DNA from: Saccharopolyspora oryzae
Lineage (GTDB): Bacteria > Actinomycetota > Actinomycetes > Mycobacteriales > Pseudonocardiaceae
Length of the DNA: 64,000 bases
Reading direction: 5' to 3'
NCBI RefSeq assembly: GCF_027853915.1
Contig: NZ_JAQGLA010000007.1
Location: 1 to 64,000 of the forward strand
This document shows positions 20,624 to 29,445 of this stretch, in pieces. The position numbers and the translations under genes are program-made. The number at the start of each line of letters is the position of its first letter. The first letter of the stretch is position 1. The notes beneath the pieces are model-generated. The model was given only the letters and a program-made list of their open reading frames with translations, searched no databases and was not told the origin of the DNA.

Positions 20624-21886
20624 GTGGACACCACGACCGCCCTGCTGCACTTCGCCACCGCGCTGGCGATCGGGCTGATGCTGGGCTTGGAGCGCGAGCA
20701 CAGCACCGCCGGTCAGCCGGTGCGCCCGGCGGGATCGCGGACGTTCTCGCTGCTGGGCGTGGCCGGTGCGGTGGCCGCAGCCATCGGCCCGGCGGCGCTG
20801 ATCACCACTCTCGCCGCGGCGAGCGCGCTGGTCATCGCCTGGTACCTGCTGGCCGCGCGGGCCGAAGGCGCGGACCTGGGTGCGACGACCGAAGTCGCGG
20901 CCATCGCCACCGTGCTGCTCGGCGCGCTGGCCTGGACCCGGCCGACCTGGGCGGTGCCGATCGCCGTCGGCGTCGTCGCACTGCTGGCCGCCAAGCGCCC
21001 GCTGCACCGGTTCGCGACGCGGCTGGTCAGCGACCAGGACATCGGCGACGCGATCCGGTTGTTCGTGGTGGCGTTCGTGATCTACCCGCTGCTGCCGGAC
21101 CAGCCGCTCGGCCCCTACGGCGCGCTCAACCCGTCCCGGATCTGGTTGCTGGTCATCGCGATCACCGTCATCGGCTGGGCCGGGTACGTGGCCGTGCGCG
21201 AACTCGGCGAACGCCACGGGCTGCTGGTCGTCGGCTTCCTCGGCGGGTTCGTGTCCGCCTCGGCCACCACCGTCGTGCTGGCCAGGCGCACCGAGAGCGG
21301 GGTGCGGACGGCGGTCCTGCCCGCGGTGCTCGCCGCGAGCGTGGCCACGCTGGTGCAGCTCGTGCTGCTGACCGCCGTGGCCAACCCCCAGGTCGCCGTC
21401 CGGCTCATCCCCGCGACGATCGCCGGTTCCGCAGTCCTGCTCGCCGAGGTCGGCCTGCTGCTGCGCTTCGCTCGACCCGCCGAGCAGGGCTCCAGCCAGG
21501 ACAAGAGCGGGGAACAACCCCGCTCCGCGTTCCAGCGACCGCTCTCGCTGCGGATCACCCTGTCGCTGACCCTGCTGCTGGTGCTGCTCCTGCTGGCCAC
21601 GCGCGCGGCCGCCGACCTGATCGGTCCGCAGGGCGTGATCGCCGCAGCGTTCGTGGGCGGGCTCGCCGACACCCACACCGCAGCGGTCGCCGCGGCGTCG
21701 CTGGCCGGCACCGTCATCCCGGTGCACACCGCAGTGCTCGGCGTCAGCGCAGCGCTGCTGAGCAACACGCTGATCAAACTCGTCCTCGCCGCAGTTGCCG
21801 GCGGTCCGCGCTTCGCGCTCCGGTTGGCCGCGCTGCTCCTGCTGCCCGCCGCCGCGGTGGCCACGGGGATCGTCGTGACCGGTTGA
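20624..21886 (+). CDS. MgtC/SapB - DUF4010 family integral membrane protein
   Basis: 420 residues from GTG 20624. The N-terminus ([20 protein letters not shown]) is the MgtC/SapB signature with the conserved GLERE motif. The remainder carries about ten further hydrophobic helices with the DUF4010 pattern ([34 protein letters not shown] segment at about 340). Members are linked to Mg2+ homeostasis or membrane energetics, but transport substrates are not established. A hydrophilic loop at about 290-310 ([20 protein letters not shown]) divides the two halves. Same strand as the following HAD remnant and GH65 gene, 68 bases upstream. Confidence 0.82.
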   Translation: MDTTTALLHFATALAIGLMLGLEREHSTAGQPVRPAGSRTFSLLGVAGAVAAAIGPAALITTLAAASALVIAWYLLAARAEGADLGATTEVAAIATVLLGALAWTRPTWAVPIAVGVVALLAAKRPLHRFATRLVSDQDIGDAIRLFVVAFVIYPLLPDQPLGPYGALNPSRIWLLVIAITVIGWAGYVAVRELGERHGLLVVGFLGGFVSASATTVVLARRTESGVRTAVLPAVLAASVATLVQLVLLTAVANPQVAVRLIPATIAGSAVLLAEVGLLLRFARPAEQGSSQDKSGEQPRSAFQRPLSLRITLSLTLLLVLLLLATRAAADLIGPQGVIAAAFVGGLADTHTAAVAAASLAGTVIPVHTAVLGVSAALLSNTLIKLVLAAVAGGPRFALRLAALLLLPAAAVATGIVVTG

Positions 21887-21954
21887 CCGCTCGGTGGGAG
21901 CGGGAGCGGAAGTGGGTACTCCGCGAGCACGCCGATTCCAGGTGTGGAGCAGTC

Positions 21955-22206
21955 ATGGTCGCAACCAGCATCGATCCGAACCTCCACCGCGCCGTGCTGT
22001 TCGGCATGGACGGGGTGCTGACCGACACCGCGCGGCTGCACTCCGCAGCGTGGAAGGGCCTGTTCGACCAATACCTGGCCGAGCGCGCCCCGAACCCGGC
22101 GGAGGACCACCACCCGTTCACCGACGACGACTACCTCCACCACGTCCACGGCACGCCCCCGCTGCTGGAGCTGCTCTCCCGCATCGCGCCCCCGGAAGCG
22201 CGATGA
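21955..22206 (+). pseudogene. Truncated beta-phosphoglucomutase-like HAD hydrolase
   Basis: 83 codons from ATG 21955. The N-terminus has the beta-phosphoglucomutase pattern, but the nucleophile is lost: it reads [20 protein letters not shown], with glycine at position 17 where aspartate is required. [20 protein letters not shown] matches the next conserved block, after which about 150 residues of the HAD fold are missing. The stop overlaps the GH65 start (ATGA). Intact homologues stand immediately before or are fused to GH65 genes (as in Rv3400-Rv3401), so this is a decayed partner. Catalysis is not possible as encoded. Confidence 0.75.
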
Positions 22207-24626
22207 ACTCCTGGCAGTTCGGCTTCCAGGACTTCGACCCCGACGACGAGGGACGTCGCGAAGCCCTGTGCACGCTGGGCAACGGCTACTTCGCCACCCG
22301 CGGCGCCGCACCGGAATCCACCGCCGACGACGTGCACTACCCAGGGACCTACATCGCAGGCTGCTACGACCGGCTCACCACCGACGTCGCCGACCGGGAA
22401 GTGGAGGACGAATCGCTGGTCAACATGCCGAACTGGCTGCTCCTGACCTTCCGGATCGACGACGGCCCCTGGTTCGACCTGACGCACGTCGACGTGCTCG
22501 ACCACGAGCAGGAACTCGACCTCGAACGCGCGATCCTGGTGCGCCGCTTGCGCTTCCGCGACGAGCGCGGTCGCACCACGAGGTACGTGCAGCGCCGGTT
22601 CGTGCACATGGCCGAGCAGCACCTCGCCGGACTGGACACCACGCTGGTCGCCGAGGACTGGTCCGGCAGCGTCACGTTCCGCAGCGGCATCGACGGGCAC
22701 GTGACCAACAGCGGTGTCGCCCGCTACCGCACGCTCAACACCCAGCACCTCACCGACCACCACTCGTACGAGTCCACATCGGACACCGTGGTGCTGCACG
22801 CGCGGACGTCCCAGTCGCGCGTCCGCGTCGCCGAAGCCGGGCGCGCGCGGGTGTTCGTGGACGGCGAACCGGTCGACGCCGAACGCTCGCTGATCCAGCA
22901 GAACGACCTGATCGCCCACTCCGTCACCGTCCACGTCGAGCGGGGATCCGAGGTCCGCGTCGAGAAGATCGCCTCGGTGCACACCTCCCGGGACGCGGCC
23001 TCGACCGAACCCGTCGTCGAAGCCGTGGACGAGGTGCGCTGCGCTCCGGGCTTCGACGAGCTGTGCCGGTCGCACGCCCTGGCGTGGTCCCGGCTGCACC
23101 GGGAATTCCACTGCGGACTGTCGATGAGCGAGGACGCGCAGCGGTCGGTGCGGCTGCACCTGTTCCACCTGCTGCAGACGATCTCGCCCCACAGCAGCGA
23201 TCTCGACGTCGGCGTGCCCGCGCGCGGACTGCACGGCGAGGCCTACCGCGGGCACGTGTTCTGGGACGAGCTGTTCGTGCTGCCCACCCTCACCCTGCGC
23301 CGTCCGCTGCTGGCCCGATCGCTGCTGATGTACCGCTACCGCAGGCTCGACCGGGCGCGCCGAGCCGCCGCCGCAGCCGGGCTGCCCGGCGCGATGTTCC
23401 CGTGGCAGAGCGGCAGCAACGGCCGGGAGGAGAGCCAGCGGGTGCACCTCAACCCGCGTTCCGGGCGCTGGCTGCCCGACCGCACTTACCTGCAGCGGCA
23501 CGTCGGCATCGCCATCGCGCACAACATCCACCACTACCACCGGGCCACCGGCGACGACGAGTTCCTCGGCGAGTTCGGCGCGGAGGTGCTGCTGGAGATC
23601 ACCCGGTTCTTCGCCGCGCTGACCCACTACGACCGCAGCCGGGACCGCTACGTCATCCGCGGCGTGGTCGGCCCGGACGAGTACCACACGGGCTACCCGG
23701 ACCACGAGCGTCCCGGCATCGACAACAACGCCTACACCAACATCATGACGGCCTGGCTGTGCCGCACCGCCGCGCAGGTCCTGCGCGAGCTGCCCGCCGA
23801 GCGGCGCCACGAGCTCATCGAGCAGCTCGAGCTGCGCCACGGCGAGGTCGACCGGTGGAAGCGGATCGCGCAGCGGATGTTCGTGCCGTTCCACGGCGAC
23901 GGCATCATCAGCCAGTTCGAGGGCTACGACCGGCTCGCCGAGCTCGACTGGGACGGCTACCGGCAGCGCTACGGCGACATCCAGCGCCTGGACCGCATCC
24001 TCGAGGCGGAGGGCGACGACCCCAACCGCTACCAGGCGTCCAAGCAGGCCGACGTGCTGATGCTGTTCTACCTGCTGTCGGCCGACGAGCTGGCCGAACT
24101 GCTCGGCGGACTCGGATACCCGATGCCCGCCGACACGATCCCGAACAACATCCAGTACTACTTGCAGCGCACCAGCCACGGCTCGACCTTGAGCGCCGTC
24201 GTGCACGCCTGGGTGCTCGCCCGCAGCCGCCGGCACCAGGCGCTGGAGTTCTTCGACCACGTGCTCGCCGCCGACATCCACGACACCCAGCGCGGCACCA
24301 CCAGCGAGGGCATCCACCTCGCCGCCATGGCCGGAAGCGTCGACCTGCTTCAGCGCTGCTTCGCCGGCATCGAAGTCCTCGACGGCGCGCTGCGCCTCAA
24401 CCCGCTGTGGCCGACCGAACTCGGCGACCTGGAGCTGACCATCCGCTACCGCGGTCAACCCCTGAACATCACCGTCACCGGCCGCACCGCAACCGTGCGC
24501 ACCGCCCCCGGCCCCGCCCAGCAACCCATCACCTGCGCCTGCGGCCCCCGAACCGTCCAACTCGGCCCCGGCGAAACAGCACACTTCTCCCTGGAACAAC
24601 ACCCCTGGAAACCCGATTCCTCCTGA
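22203..24626 (+). CDS. Glycoside hydrolase family 65 (kojibiose/trehalose phosphorylase-like)
   Basis: 807 residues. It begins with the GH65 N-terminal beta-sandwich ([31 protein letters not shown]) and continues with the (alpha/alpha)6 barrel: [34 protein letters not shown], and GPDEYHTG, in which E493 is the general acid of the family. [12 protein letters not shown] and [20 protein letters not shown] are also conserved. Family members phosphorolyse alpha-glucosides such as trehalose, kojibiose or maltose to beta-glucose 1-phosphate. The substrate cannot be assigned from sequence here. The partner mutase directly upstream is truncated, so the product would need another enzyme. GH65 proteins also occur in the DosR regulon (Rv2006). 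Confidence 0.93.
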   Translation: MNSWQFGFQDFDPDDEGRREALCTLGNGYFATRGAAPESTADDVHYPGTYIAGCYDRLTTDVADREVEDESLVNMPNWLLLTFRIDDGPWFDLTHVDVLDHEQELDLERAILVRRLRFRDERGRTTRYVQRRFVHMAEQHLAGLDTTLVAEDWSGSVTFRSGIDGHVTNSGVARYRTLNTQHLTDHHSYESTSDTVVLHARTSQSRVRVAEAGRARVFVDGEPVDAERSLIQQNDLIAHSVTVHVERGSEVRVEKIASVHTSRDAASTEPVVEAVDEVRCAPGFDELCRSHALAWSRLHREFHCGLSMSEDAQRSVRLHLFHLLQTISPHSSDLDVGVPARGLHGEAYRGHVFWDELFVLPTLTLRRPLLARSLLMYRYRRLDRARRAAAAAGLPGAMFPWQSGSNGREESQRVHLNPRSGRWLPDRTYLQRHVGIAIAHNIHHYHRATGDDEFLGEFGAEVLLEITRFFAALTHYDRSRDRYVIRGVVGPDEYHTGYPDHERPGIDNNAYTNIMTAWLCRTAAQVLRELPAERRHELIEQLELRHGEVDRWKRIAQRMFVPFHGDGIISQFEGYDRLAELDWDGYRQRYGDIQRLDRILEAEGDDPNRYQASKQADVLMLFYLLSADELAELLGGLGYPMPADTIPNNIQYYLQRTSHGSTLSAVVHAWVLARSRRHQALEFFDHVLAADIHDTQRGTTSEGIHLAAMAGSVDLLQRCFAGIEVLDGALRLNPLWPTELGDLELTIRYRGQPLNITVTGRTATVRTAPGPAQQPITCACGPRTVQLGPGETAHFSLEQHPWKPDSS

Positions 24627-24677
24627 CACCCCGCCCTCGAACGCAGGACGAAAAATGCCCACCACAACCGCAGGTTT

Positions 24678-24711
24678 CAGTCGCGACTGATAACAGTTTC
24701 AATTGAAACTG
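24678..24711. repeat. Two adjacent perfect palindromes downstream of GH65
   Basis: CAGTCGCGACTG (24678-24689) and CAGTTTCAATTGAAACTG (24694-24711), separated by four bases. Both are perfect palindromes, with the shared half GTTTCAGT/CAGTTTC between them. They are AT-rich against the local background. They could act as a terminator or a protein-binding site; nothing decides between these. Confidence 0.6.
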
Positions 24712-24797
24712 CGGACCCACCCGGACACGGCACCGGCGTGTCAGACCCCGACATGCCGGGACCTGTGGACAGGTTCCGGGTCCTGTGGAGAACTTCC

Positions 24798-24841
24798 GCA
24801 AATTCAATGGAAATCGGAGGTCCAATTTCCATTGAATTTGC
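24798..24841. terminator. Perfect 17-bp inverted repeat between convergent genes
   Basis: Left arm GCAAATTCAATGGAAAT (24798-24814), 10-base loop, right arm at 24825-24841 is its exact reverse complement. It lies between the GH65 gene and the oppositely oriented DUF1876 gene, a place expected for a bidirectional terminator. The arms are unusually AT-rich for this genome and have no T-tract. Confidence 0.6.
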
Positions 24842-24922
24842 ACGAGTACGGCCGGTGACCGCGGAGCACGACCGGCACGCACGACGAGGCCGGAGGTAGT
24901 TCTGAGCGAGTTCGAGCTGGCG

Positions 24923-25192
24923 TCAGCTGTGCAGGTGCGCTGGTTCGCCGGTCAGCTGCTCCACGTCGTCCGTCGCTGCTCGCAGCAGGTGGTGGGCCAG
25001 CTCGAACAACGCACGCGCCGCAGCCAGTTCAGCCCCGATCTCCGGCACGTTGGTGTCGTCGGGATTGCGCTTGGCCACGCCCCTGCCCTGCAGATCGGTC
25101 GCGTCCCGCGTGCGCAACCGAGCTTTCGCGACCGTGCGGTCGTCCCCCTCGGTGAGGTCGATGTCGACCGTCCAGCGCTCCGTCTCGAGCAT
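24923..25192 (-). CDS. DUF1876 (Rv1738-like) small stress protein
   Basis: 89 residues from ATG 25192. The sequence (WTVDIDLTEGDDRTVAKARL, DLQGRGVAKRNPDDTNVPEI, ELAAARALFELAHHLLRAAT) is the DUF1876 pattern. Rv1738, one of the most strongly induced DosR genes of M. tuberculosis, belongs to this family. Structural work on Rv1738 suggested similarity to hibernation-promoting factors, so ribosome hibernation is a possible role. It follows the DUF3040 gene by 14 bases and is probably cotranscribed from the promoter region holding two DosR-like boxes. Confidence 0.87.
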   Translation of the reverse strand: MLETERWTVDIDLTEGDDRTVAKARLRTRDATDLQGRGVAKRNPDDTNVPEIGAELAAARALFELAHHLLRAATDDVEQLTGEPAHLHS

Positions 25193-25206
25193 CGCGCACC
25201 GCCCCC

Positions 25207-25473
25207 TCACTCCGAGCGAACTCGTCGACCGGAGCACGCGAACAGCACTGCGGCGAGAGCCCCGGCGATCAGGAACGCCGCACCTTCGCCCAGGAGGAGG
25301 GCGATCAGCGCGAGGAAGGCCGCCACCGCTCCGAGCGCCCGGGCCAGCGTCAACCACGCCAGGACGCGCGTCAGCAGGTGGGATCGGGTCATCCTGCGCG
25401 AGAACTCCGGGTCCTCCGAGGACAACCGCTGCTCGATCGCGTCGAAGAGCCGCCGTTCGTGGCGCCGCAGCAT
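25207..25473 (-). CDS. DUF3040 family small membrane protein
   Basis: 88 residues from ATG 25473, with GGAGG 8-12 bases upstream. The N-terminus LRRHERRLFDAIEQRLSSED is the DUF3040 signature (E-x-R-L-x-x-I-E-x-x-L-x-x-x-D-P-x-F). Two membrane helices follow at about residues 35-80 (VLAWLTLARALGAVAAFLAL and the segment after LLLGEG). Function is unknown across actinobacteria. Probable operon with the DUF1876 gene; the upstream region contains two DosR-like boxes. Confidence 0.83.
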   Translation of the reverse strand: MLRRHERRLFDAIEQRLSSEDPEFSRRMTRSHLLTRVLAWLTLARALGAVAAFLALIALLLGEGAAFLIAGALAAVLFACSGRRVRSE

Positions 25474-25497
25474 GGGACACCTCCAGGCCGACGAGCA

Positions 25498-25515
25498 CGA
25501 GAACCTTGCGTCACC
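25498..25515 (-). promoter_or_regulatory. DosR-like box, proximal, DUF3040-DUF1876 operon
   Basis: CGAGAACCTTGCGTCACC, 25-42 bases upstream of the DUF3040 start. It departs from the pattern at two positions (A for G in the left half, TG for WW) but keeps the GTCACC half intact. Confidence 0.38.
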
Positions 25516-25542
25516 AGCATCCCCGGCCGGCGAGCACGCCGA

Positions 25543-25560
25543 CCAGAGCCGATGTGCCCG
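25543..25560 (-). promoter_or_regulatory. DosR-like box, distal, DUF3040-DUF1876 operon
   Basis: CCAGAGCCGATGTGCCCG, with one conserved G replaced by T, 70-87 bases upstream of the DUF3040 start. The two sites lie 45 bases (about four helical turns) apart centre to centre, an arrangement often seen with DosR-type regulators. Confidence 0.4.
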
Positions 25561-25566
25561 GACGGC

Positions 25567-26616
25567 TCAGCCGCCGATGCGGTGCGGCACCGGATCATCG
25601 ACCCGGTGCCGCGCGCCGCTGTCGGGCGCGAGGTGGATCTGGACCCCGTAGACGCCCCAGCCCAGCGCGGCGAGCAGGAGCCAGTTGATGGACCGGTAGA
25701 CCAGGACCGTCGCCAGCGCCGGGGCGATCGGTGTTCCCGACGCGAGCAGCACGCCCAGCAGCCCCGCCTCGGCGAGTCCCGCACCACCGGGGAAGACCTG
25801 GAGCGCGATCGCTCCCTGCACCGCGAGGTAGCCCGCCACCAGCGTCGACCACGGCACCGGATGCCCCAGCGCCGCAACGCTCGCGCACAGGCTGAGGTAG
25901 TCCACGATCCAGCTCAGCGCGGCGAACGAGACGATGGCCGCCCACTGCCGCCCGCTCGGGCGCAGCATCGCGATCCGGTCCGACAACCGCCGCGCGACCG
26001 CGTCCGGATCCTTCGCCCAAGAAGTCGTCCGCCCGGGCATCGCGCGAACCAGCCGGGCGCAGCCCCGCAAGCAGCGGTGCAGCGCGGACGAGCGCACGAG
26101 CACCACCCAGCACGCGCAGGAAGTGATCAACAGCCCTGCGGCCAGCAAGCCGGCGAGCAGCGGCGACATCACCCCGGTTCCCCCGGCGCCGGCGAGGCCG
26201 AGCAGCGCCAGCACCGCCGTCGCGACGACTCCGCAGAGCACCACCGACCAGGTGCCCAGCGCGAGGTCGACGCCGCGTTTTCGCAGCTGGACCGCTGCGT
26301 AGGCGAAACCCGCCGCATTGCCGACCGCGGGCAGGGTCGTCGACAGCGCGTTCTCCGCGAAGTTGATCGCCTGCACGGTCCGGACCGGCAGCACGACACC
26401 GCCCGCCAGCAGCAGTCGGCGGTGCAGTTCTCCGTAGGCCACCAGGGAAGCGACGGACAACGCGATCGCCACGCCGAACCAGATCCAGCTCAGGTGTGCG
26501 AGCTCCCCGCCCAGCCGGCCGGCTTCCGCGGCGAGGGCCGGGAACTGCCACCCCAGCACACCCAACCCGCACAGCACCACGGTCCACTGCGCGATCGTGC
26601 GAATCCGGTTCCGCAT
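25567..26616 (-). CDS. UPF0104 / lysylphosphatidylglycerol-synthase-type transmembrane protein
   Basis: 349 residues from ATG 26616, preceded by GGGGAGCG. About eight to nine hydrophobic helices are visible. They include the family motifs QAINFAENALSTTLPAVGNA (membrane-embedded polar segment) and ALQVFPGGAGLAEAGLLGVL, and the C-terminal ALATVLVYRSINWLLLAALG. These are characteristic of the flippase-like domain shared by MprF and AglD. There is no aminoacyl-transferase domain, so it is a lone lipid-flippase-like protein whose substrate is unknown. The minus-strand neighbours DUF3040/DUF1876 follow after 93 bases and have their own promoter elements. Confidence 0.84.
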   Translation of the reverse strand: MRNRIRTIAQWTVVLCGLGVLGWQFPALAAEAGRLGGELAHLSWIWFGVAIALSVASLVAYGELHRRLLLAGGVVLPVRTVQAINFAENALSTTLPAVGNAAGFAYAAVQLRKRGVDLALGTWSVVLCGVVATAVLALLGLAGAGGTGVMSPLLAGLLAAGLLITSCACWVVLVRSSALHRCLRGCARLVRAMPGRTTSWAKDPDAVARRLSDRIAMLRPSGRQWAAIVSFAALSWIVDYLSLCASVAALGHPVPWSTLVAGYLAVQGAIALQVFPGGAGLAEAGLLGVLLASGTPIAPALATVLVYRSINWLLLAALGWGVYGVQIHLAPDSGARHRVDDPVPHRIGG

Positions 26617-26683
26617 CCGCGCTCCCCGTGCCCCGGTGCCGCCACATCGACATCCCACGGTGAACTGCGGGCGGTTCTCGACG

Positions 26684-26701
26684 TCAGAGTCCAACGGCCC
26701 G
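26684..26701 (+). promoter_or_regulatory. DosR-like box upstream of the first USP
   Basis: TCAGAGTCCAACGGCCCG, matching all conserved positions. It lies 62-79 bases upstream of ATG 26763 in the divergent region shared with the flippase-like gene. The core resembles the site of the Rv1733c-like gene (GAGTCC-WW-CGGCCC). Confidence 0.55.
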
Positions 26702-26762
26702 TGTGCCGACGCCGGTCCGGGTACCCGAGGTGGCACCGGTTCGTCGGCAGCAGGGGGACGGC

Positions 26763-27587
26763 ATGCATTCGCGTGGACAGGTGGTCGTCGGGGTGGACGG
26801 ATCCCCGGAATCGCTGATCGCTGCCGCGTGGGCAGCCGACGAGGCCGAGCTGGGGCGCACCGGGCAGGTGCAGTTCGTGATGGTGAGCGGCGATCGGCTG
26901 GCCGACGACGAAGCGTGGGAGACCGTCGGCCCGATCGCGAACCGCTTCACGCCGCAGCTGCCGGGGCTGGAGGTGACGGCGAGGGTCGCGCACGGCGACC
27001 CAGCGGACGTGCTGGTCCAGCTCTCCGATGACGCGCAGCTGATCGCGGTCGGCTCGCGCGGGCGCAGCGCCCTGGCCGCGACGCTGCTCGGATCGGTCAG
27101 CGCCAAGGTGGCCACGCACTCCCGGTGCCCGGTAGTGGTCGTCCGCAAGCACCGCCGCAACGGGCCGGTGGTGGTCGGTCTGGACAACTCCCCGCACAGC
27201 CAGGCCGCACTGCGGTACGCGTTCGACGCCGCGGCCAGGTACGAGTGCGAACTCGTGGCCGTGCAGGTGTGGGAGCACGCTGAGCCCGCACCGATCGTGC
27301 CGCCCTTGGAGCACGAGCTGGTCGACCTGCGCGACGAAGCGCTGCGCGGCCTGGCCGAACAGCTGTCCGGTTGCACCGAGGCCTATCCGAACGTGCCGGT
27401 CCGCAAGGTCGCGCAACGAGGGCACCCGGTGGCTGAACTCGCTGCCGCCGCTGAGGAAGCGCGTCTGCTGGTCGTCGGGCACCGCGGTCGCGGCGGCTTC
27501 GCCGGGCTCCTGCTGGGCTCGGTGGCGATGGGCGCGCTGCACCACGCGCAATGCCCGGTCGCCATCGTCCGAGACGCGAAAGAGTGA
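26763..27587 (+). CDS. Universal stress protein, tandem UspA domains (copy A1)
   Basis: 274 residues from ATG 26763. Two UspA domains: residues 1-135, with VVVGVDGSPESL and ATP-loop GSRGRSALAATLLGS, and 140-274, with VVVGLDNSPHSQAAL and GHRGRGGFAGLLLGS. Both keep the G-2x-G-9x-G-S nucleotide motif, so both domains should bind ATP. It is closely similar throughout to the protein at 55379-56206, showing a recent duplication. Tandem USPs of this type (Rv1996, Rv2005c, Rv2623) are DosR-regulon members in mycobacteria; Rv2623 binds ATP and influences growth arrest. The second USP begins 10 bases after its stop. Confidence 0.94.
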   Translation: MHSRGQVVVGVDGSPESLIAAAWAADEAELGRTGQVQFVMVSGDRLADDEAWETVGPIANRFTPQLPGLEVTARVAHGDPADVLVQLSDDAQLIAVGSRGRSALAATLLGSVSAKVATHSRCPVVVVRKHRRNGPVVVGLDNSPHSQAALRYAFDAAARYECELVAVQVWEHAEPAPIVPPLEHELVDLRDEALRGLAEQLSGCTEAYPNVPVRKVAQRGHPVAELAAAAEEARLLVVGHRGRGGFAGLLLGSVAMGALHHAQCPVAIVRDAKE

Positions 27588-27597
27588 GGAGTTCACC

Positions 27598-28422
27598 ATG
27601 TCCGCTGCTGTCGTGGTGGGCGTCGACGGTTCCGAGAGCTCCGATCGCGCAGCCGAATGGGCTGCCGCGGAAGCGGATCGCCGACGCGCCCCGCTGCACG
27701 TCGTGATCGCCAACGACGACCCGGTGCGCGCGGAGCACGCCGAGGACGCCGTGCGCCGAGCCGAGGCGAAGTGCCGCACCACCCACCCAAGCTTGGAAGT
27801 GACCTCGGAAGTCGTGGCGGGACACCCGGTGGAGGTGCTGTTGCGCCAAAGCTCCGCAGCGCAGCTCATGGTTCTGGGAGCCCGTGGGCTGGGTGGTTTC
27901 GCCGACGCACTGCTGGGCGGGGTCAGCCTCGGCGTCGCCACCCGCGCGTCCTGCCCGGTCGTCGTCGTGCGCAAGGACGTCCCGGTGACCGTCGGCCCGG
28001 TGGTGGTCGGTGTGGACAGCTCGTCGTGCGGCCGCGTCGCGCTGGAATTCGCCTTCGCCGCCGCGGCCCGGCTCGGGGCGGATCTGGTCGTGCTGCAGGC
28101 GTGGCACGAGGAAAGCCTGCTCGCCGCGCCGCTCTCACCGACCGACCGCGACGAAGTGGAGCGCAACATCCGCCTGTCGCTGAACCGCGAAACCGCGCAC
28201 CTCCGCGAAGAACACCCGGAAGTCGCGATCCGCGAAGTCGTGCAGCACGGGCACCCGGTGGCAGCGCTGACCAACGCCGCCCGCGACGCGCGCTTGCTCG
28301 TCGTGGGGCACCGCGGCGGCGGTGGCTTCGACGGGCTGTTCCTCGGTTCGGTGGCGGCGGGCGTGCTGCACCACGCTCCGTGCCCGGTAGCGATCGTCCG
28401 CAACGCAGCAGCGGATTCCTGA
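27598..28422 (+). CDS. Universal stress protein, tandem UspA domains
   Basis: 274 residues, second gene of a USP operon. Domain 1 has VVVGVDGSESSD and GARGLGGFADALLGG, where the terminal G-S/T of the ATP loop is replaced by G-G. Domain 2 has VVVGVDSSSCGRVAL and GHRGGGGFDGLFLGS, intact. This copy is missing from the duplicated USP pair near 55-57 kb, so it was either inserted here or lost there. Its stop lies 5 bases from the end of the convergent USP gene. Confidence 0.93.
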   Translation: MSAAVVVGVDGSESSDRAAEWAAAEADRRRAPLHVVIANDDPVRAEHAEDAVRRAEAKCRTTHPSLEVTSEVVAGHPVEVLLRQSSAAQLMVLGARGLGGFADALLGGVSLGVATRASCPVVVVRKDVPVTVGPVVVGVDSSSCGRVALEFAFAAAARLGADLVVLQAWHEESLLAAPLSPTDRDEVERNIRLSLNRETAHLREEHPEVAIREVVQHGHPVAALTNAARDARLLVVGHRGGGGFDGLFLGSVAAGVLHHAPCPVAIVRNAAADS

Positions 28423-28427
28423 AGCGC

Positions 28428-29306
28428 TCACCCGGCGTGCACGACCGCGACCGGGCACCGGGCCCGGTTGACGACCGCGTGGCTCACCGAGCCCAGCAGC
28501 ACGCGGCGGACGAACCCCCTGCCGTGGCTGCCCACGACCACCAGCGCCGCATCCTGCCCTTCCCGGAGCAGGGCATCAGCAGGCTTCTCCGGGCTCACCG
28601 CGCGCCGCACCTTCACGTCGGGATAGTGCTCGCGCCACCCGGCCAGACATGAGGCGAGCACCTCCATGGCTTCCTCGCGAATCTCGCTCCACGGCAGCTC
28701 CCAGTGCTCCACCCGCGCGAACGGATCCAACGGCAGATCGCTCCACGCGTGCACCGCGACCAGGACGTTTCCGTGCCGCGAGGCGAAGTCGTAGGCGAAC
28801 CCGATGGCCTCGCGGCTCGCCGCCGACCCGTCCACACCCACCACGACGGGCTGGGAATCCGGCTGCGCGCGCACGCCTCGGACCACCACCACGGGAGCCC
28901 CAGTCCGGCGGGTCAACAGCTCCGCCGACGTCGAGCCCAGCACCCCCATCTCCACCTCGATGCGCGGGCCGCCCAGCACCAGCAGTTCGGCACCACCGGC
29001 CAGCTCCGCCAACGTCTCGGCCGGATCCCCGAACCGCAGGTCGTCGCGCACCTCGAGGCCCGCGTCGATCTCCCTGCAGTCGGCGACCAGCTCGCCGAGC
29101 TCCCGCCGCAGCAGGTCCTGCAACGGCTCCAGCACATCGCCCTCGCCCGGCACGACGATCGGAACGTGGTCCTCGAACGGCCAGGTCAGCACGTGCACCA
29201 GCTGCAACGGCAAGCGGCGGCCGGACGCCTCGCGGGCCGCCCACCGCACCGCGCGGCGGGACGATTCCGTCAGGTCGTACCCCACCACCACCGGTTTGCG
29301 GACCAT
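28428..29306 (-). CDS. Universal stress protein, tandem domains (copy B1)
   Basis: 292 residues from ATG 29306; GTG 29327 is possible but the GGAGGGGG site fits the ATG. The first domain (VVVGYDLTESSRRAV) has a degenerate nucleotide loop (LGGPRIEVEMGVLGSTS). The second keeps it (VVVGVDGSAASREAI, GSHGRGFVRRVLLGS). Near-identical in layout and much of its sequence to 56212-57111. Divergent from the Acg-like nitroreductase across a region with one perfect-pattern DosR-like box. Confidence 0.92.
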   Translation of the reverse strand: MVRKPVVVGYDLTESSRRAVRWAAREASGRRLPLQLVHVLTWPFEDHVPIVVPGEGDVLEPLQDLLRRELGELVADCREIDAGLEVRDDLRFGDPAETLAELAGGAELLVLGGPRIEVEMGVLGSTSAELLTRRTGAPVVVVRGVRAQPDSQPVVVGVDGSAASREAIGFAYDFASRHGNVLVAVHAWSDLPLDPFARVEHWELPWSEIREEAMEVLASCLAGWREHYPDVKVRRAVSPEKPADALLREGQDAALVVVGSHGRGFVRRVLLGSVSHAVVNRARCPVAVVHAG

Positions 29307-29362
29307 CCCGAACACCCCCTCCCCCACACTGTCCAGGCTGCGCCGACAGCCCGGTGCCGGAT

Positions 29363-29380
29363 CCAGAGCCCTTGGTCACC
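29363..29380. promoter_or_regulatory. DosR-like box between divergent USP and nitroreductase genes
   Basis: CCAGAGCCCTTGGTCACC, matching all conserved positions. It stands 57 bases from the USP start and 66 bases from the nitroreductase start, so one site could serve both divergent promoters. Confidence 0.58.
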
Positions 29381-29445
29381 CGTGCAGCTCCAGCGGAGGT
29401 CGTTGGGCCCTCCCGGCACGCGTGCGCAACAGGCATGGTGACGAC

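Noticed and set aside
17404-20706. Upstream extension of the P-type ATPase to an ATG at 20706
   Set aside because: The added 172 residues are antisense to the NadE remnant and MgtC-like start and lack homology; the GGGGAGGG site supports the start near 20190.
25378-26817. 479-codon plus-strand frame across the flippase-like gene
   Set aside because: The composition is Arg/Gln/His-rich without any domain, and the opposite strand has a clear multi-helix membrane protein.
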